A program made the translations under genes and the position numbers. From Lentimicrobiaceae bacterium (GTDB lineage: Bacteria; Bacteroidota; Bacteroidia; Bacteroidales; JAGONC01): 6,624 nt of DNA. Location: positions 1 to 6,624 of the forward strand of contig JAUXII010000055.1 of the NCBI GenBank assembly GCA_030621075.1, in the 5' to 3' direction. Shown here one piece after another: positions 5,698 to 6,624 of the stretch. The number at the start of each line of letters is the position of its first letter. The first letter of the stretch is position 1. The notes under the pieces were generated by a model, which ran no database searches, was not told where the DNA came from, and saw nothing but the letters and a program-made list of their open reading frames with translations.

Positions 5698-6390
5698 TCA
5701 GCCTTCGCCCAAATAACCTTTTACTCTGGCAATGTATTTTTCGATAAAGCGAGCTTCGTAACTTTTAACAAACTCGTCTTTGATCCTTTCATAGGCGTGA
5801 AGGGCTTTATCATACTGATTTAAATGTTCATATGTTTTTCCGGCTTTGAATAAAAAAAGCGGAGTAGTGAAGTTATTCGTTTTATGATTGGCCGCCTTCA
5901 GGTAATATCCAGCTGCTTCTTCTGAATTTTCTAATCCCATATGGGCATCTCCAATTGCTCCAATGGCCATGCACGAAACCATCTCATCTCTCCCCTTGAA
6001 CCTGTCCAAATAATCAATTGCATTTTCATAATCTTCTAAATGCAAATAACAAATACCAGCATAGTACTTTGCCAGATTGGCCGATTTGGTTATGCTGTAC
6101 TCGTCAATGATATCAAGAAACCCAAGGTAATTTCCGTCGCCATATAACGCCAGATTCATTGAATCTTTATCAAAATACTTTTCAGCCATGAACATCTCGG
6201 TTTGAGCTTCTTTTTCTTTTGGTGCCAGGTATAATTTTTTAAATCCAAAAAATGCGATAACCACGACAATAATAATCCCTACAATGATGGTGATTATTTT
6301 TTGATTCTTCTCAATAAAAATTTCCGTCTTACTTAATGCTTCTTCTATAGCAAGAATATTCTCTTCTGTTTTGTCTTTCTTTTTTACCAT
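5698..6390 (-). CDS. Membrane-anchored tetratricopeptide repeat protein
   Basis: The 230-residue protein has a lysine-rich N-terminus (VKKKDK), an amphipathic stretch, then one hydrophobic segment at about 32-50 rich in Ile and Val. There is no signal-peptidase site, so it is a signal anchor. The rest should lie in the periplasm, by analogy with YfgM-like proteins. At least three TPR-like helix pairs follow: about 107-131 (AKYYAGICYLHLEDYENAIDYL), 140-168 (AIGDAHMGLENSEEAAGYYLKA) and 178-207 (LFKAGKTYEHLNQYDKALHAYERI). TPR domains serve as protein-binding scaffolds, and no catalytic residues are evident. The architecture resembles E. coli YfgM, which works with the SecYEG-associated chaperone PpiD; similarity of role is a guess. 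It is the first gene of a probable two-gene transcript with fmt. Its exact function is unknown to me. Confidence 0.88.
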   Translation of the reverse strand: MVKKKDKTEENILAIEEALSKTEIFIEKNQKIITIIVGIIIVVVIAFFGFKKLYLAPKEKEAQTEMFMAEKYFDKDSMNLALYGDGNYLGFLDIIDEYSITKSANLAKYYAGICYLHLEDYENAIDYLDRFKGRDEMVSCMAIGAIGDAHMGLENSEEAAGYYLKAANHKTNNFTTPLFLFKAGKTYEHLNQYDKALHAYERIKDEFVKSYEARFIEKYIARVKGYLGEG

Positions 6391-6407
6391 TTGATGATTT
6401 TTTTTTG

Positions 6408-6415
6408 CAAAAGTA
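6408..6415 (-). promoter_or_regulatory. Candidate -7 element for the TPR-fmt transcript
   Basis: TACTTTTG on the minus strand (6415-6408) matches TAnnTTTG and lies 17 bases before the TPR start codon, implying a very short leader. The nearest minus-strand TTG (6444-6442) is 26 bases upstream, too far for a standard -33 element, so this is only half a promoter. Confidence 0.4.
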
Positions 6416-6556
6416 TATTATTTTTTGAATTAAATAATTTTCAATGAGAAAAAATATGGATATTATTCAACGCTTTCCTCTTTTTTAATGTGATAAAACA
6501 GGTTAAGGATGGAGTTTTCCTGGTTTCTGTATTATTCATCCAATTATTACATAAGA

Positions 6557-6587
6557 TTGAACTCATCAAAATTAAATTATATATTTG
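6557..6587 (+). promoter_or_regulatory. Probable rightward promoter for a gene beyond the window
   Basis: TTG (6557-6559) and TATATTTG (6580-6587) are 20 bases apart, a full match to the Bacteroidota promoter consensus. The predicted start is near 6593. No start codon with an open frame follows before the window ends, so the gene it serves, divergent from the TPR gene, is not visible. Confidence 0.6.
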
Positions 6588-6624
6588 CATGTAACTCATC
6601 AATACTAAAGTGAACTAAACTTCG

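Noticed and set aside
6444..6488. 14-residue plus-strand open frame starting MRKNMD
   Set aside because: It is too short, has no promoter immediately upstream, and lies before the likely rightward promoter.

Overview
The window looks like a low-GC chromosomal segment of a member of the Bacteroidota (Bacteroidetes). Three things support this. Spaced TTG / TAnnTTTG promoter elements, the form used by the primary sigma factor of this phylum, lie upstream of genes. Start codons have A-rich leaders and no obvious Shine-Dalgarno sequence. The proteins are of Bacteroidota type: a 91-residue HU, a RecQ with its zinc cluster near the C-terminus, and a membrane-anchored TPR protein next to fmt. I see no phage, transposon, CRISPR or RNA gene. 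The gene content is mostly housekeeping.

Layout. Positions 1-1425 (+) hold the 3' part of a fused acetyl-CoA carboxylase carboxyltransferase gene. The C-terminal part of the alpha subunit (AccA) runs in frame into a beta (AccD) domain whose zinc ribbon has lost one cysteine. Positions 1426-1625 are intergenic: a weak terminator candidate, a good promoter, and a 69-base array of heptamers (CGAATAT, CGTATAT, CGCATAT, CGTTATT) that ends 4 bases before the recQ start codon. Positions 1626-3542 (+) are recQ, overlapped by 4 bases (ATGA) by mpg, a 3-methyladenine DNA glycosylase (3539-4147, +). A near-perfect 16-bp hairpin at 4130-4163 contains the mpg stop codon and serves as a shared terminator for mpg and the convergent hup gene (4205-4480, -). 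On the minus strand, a TPR membrane protein (5698-6390) and fmt (4718-5686) are 11 bases apart and probably co-transcribed. hup lies 237 bases beyond fmt with its own promoter. A second good promoter at 6557-6587 points rightwards out of the window, towards a gene I cannot see.

Functionally the window combines fatty-acid precursor synthesis (malonyl-CoA), a probable two-gene DNA repair unit (RecQ and Mpg), a nucleoid protein (HU), and translation initiation (Fmt) linked to an envelope TPR protein. I found no clear new biological system. The points most worth checking are the alpha-to-beta carboxyltransferase fusion with its damaged zinc ribbon, the paired-variant heptamer array in the recQ leader, the translational coupling of recQ and mpg, and the terminator built into the end of mpg.
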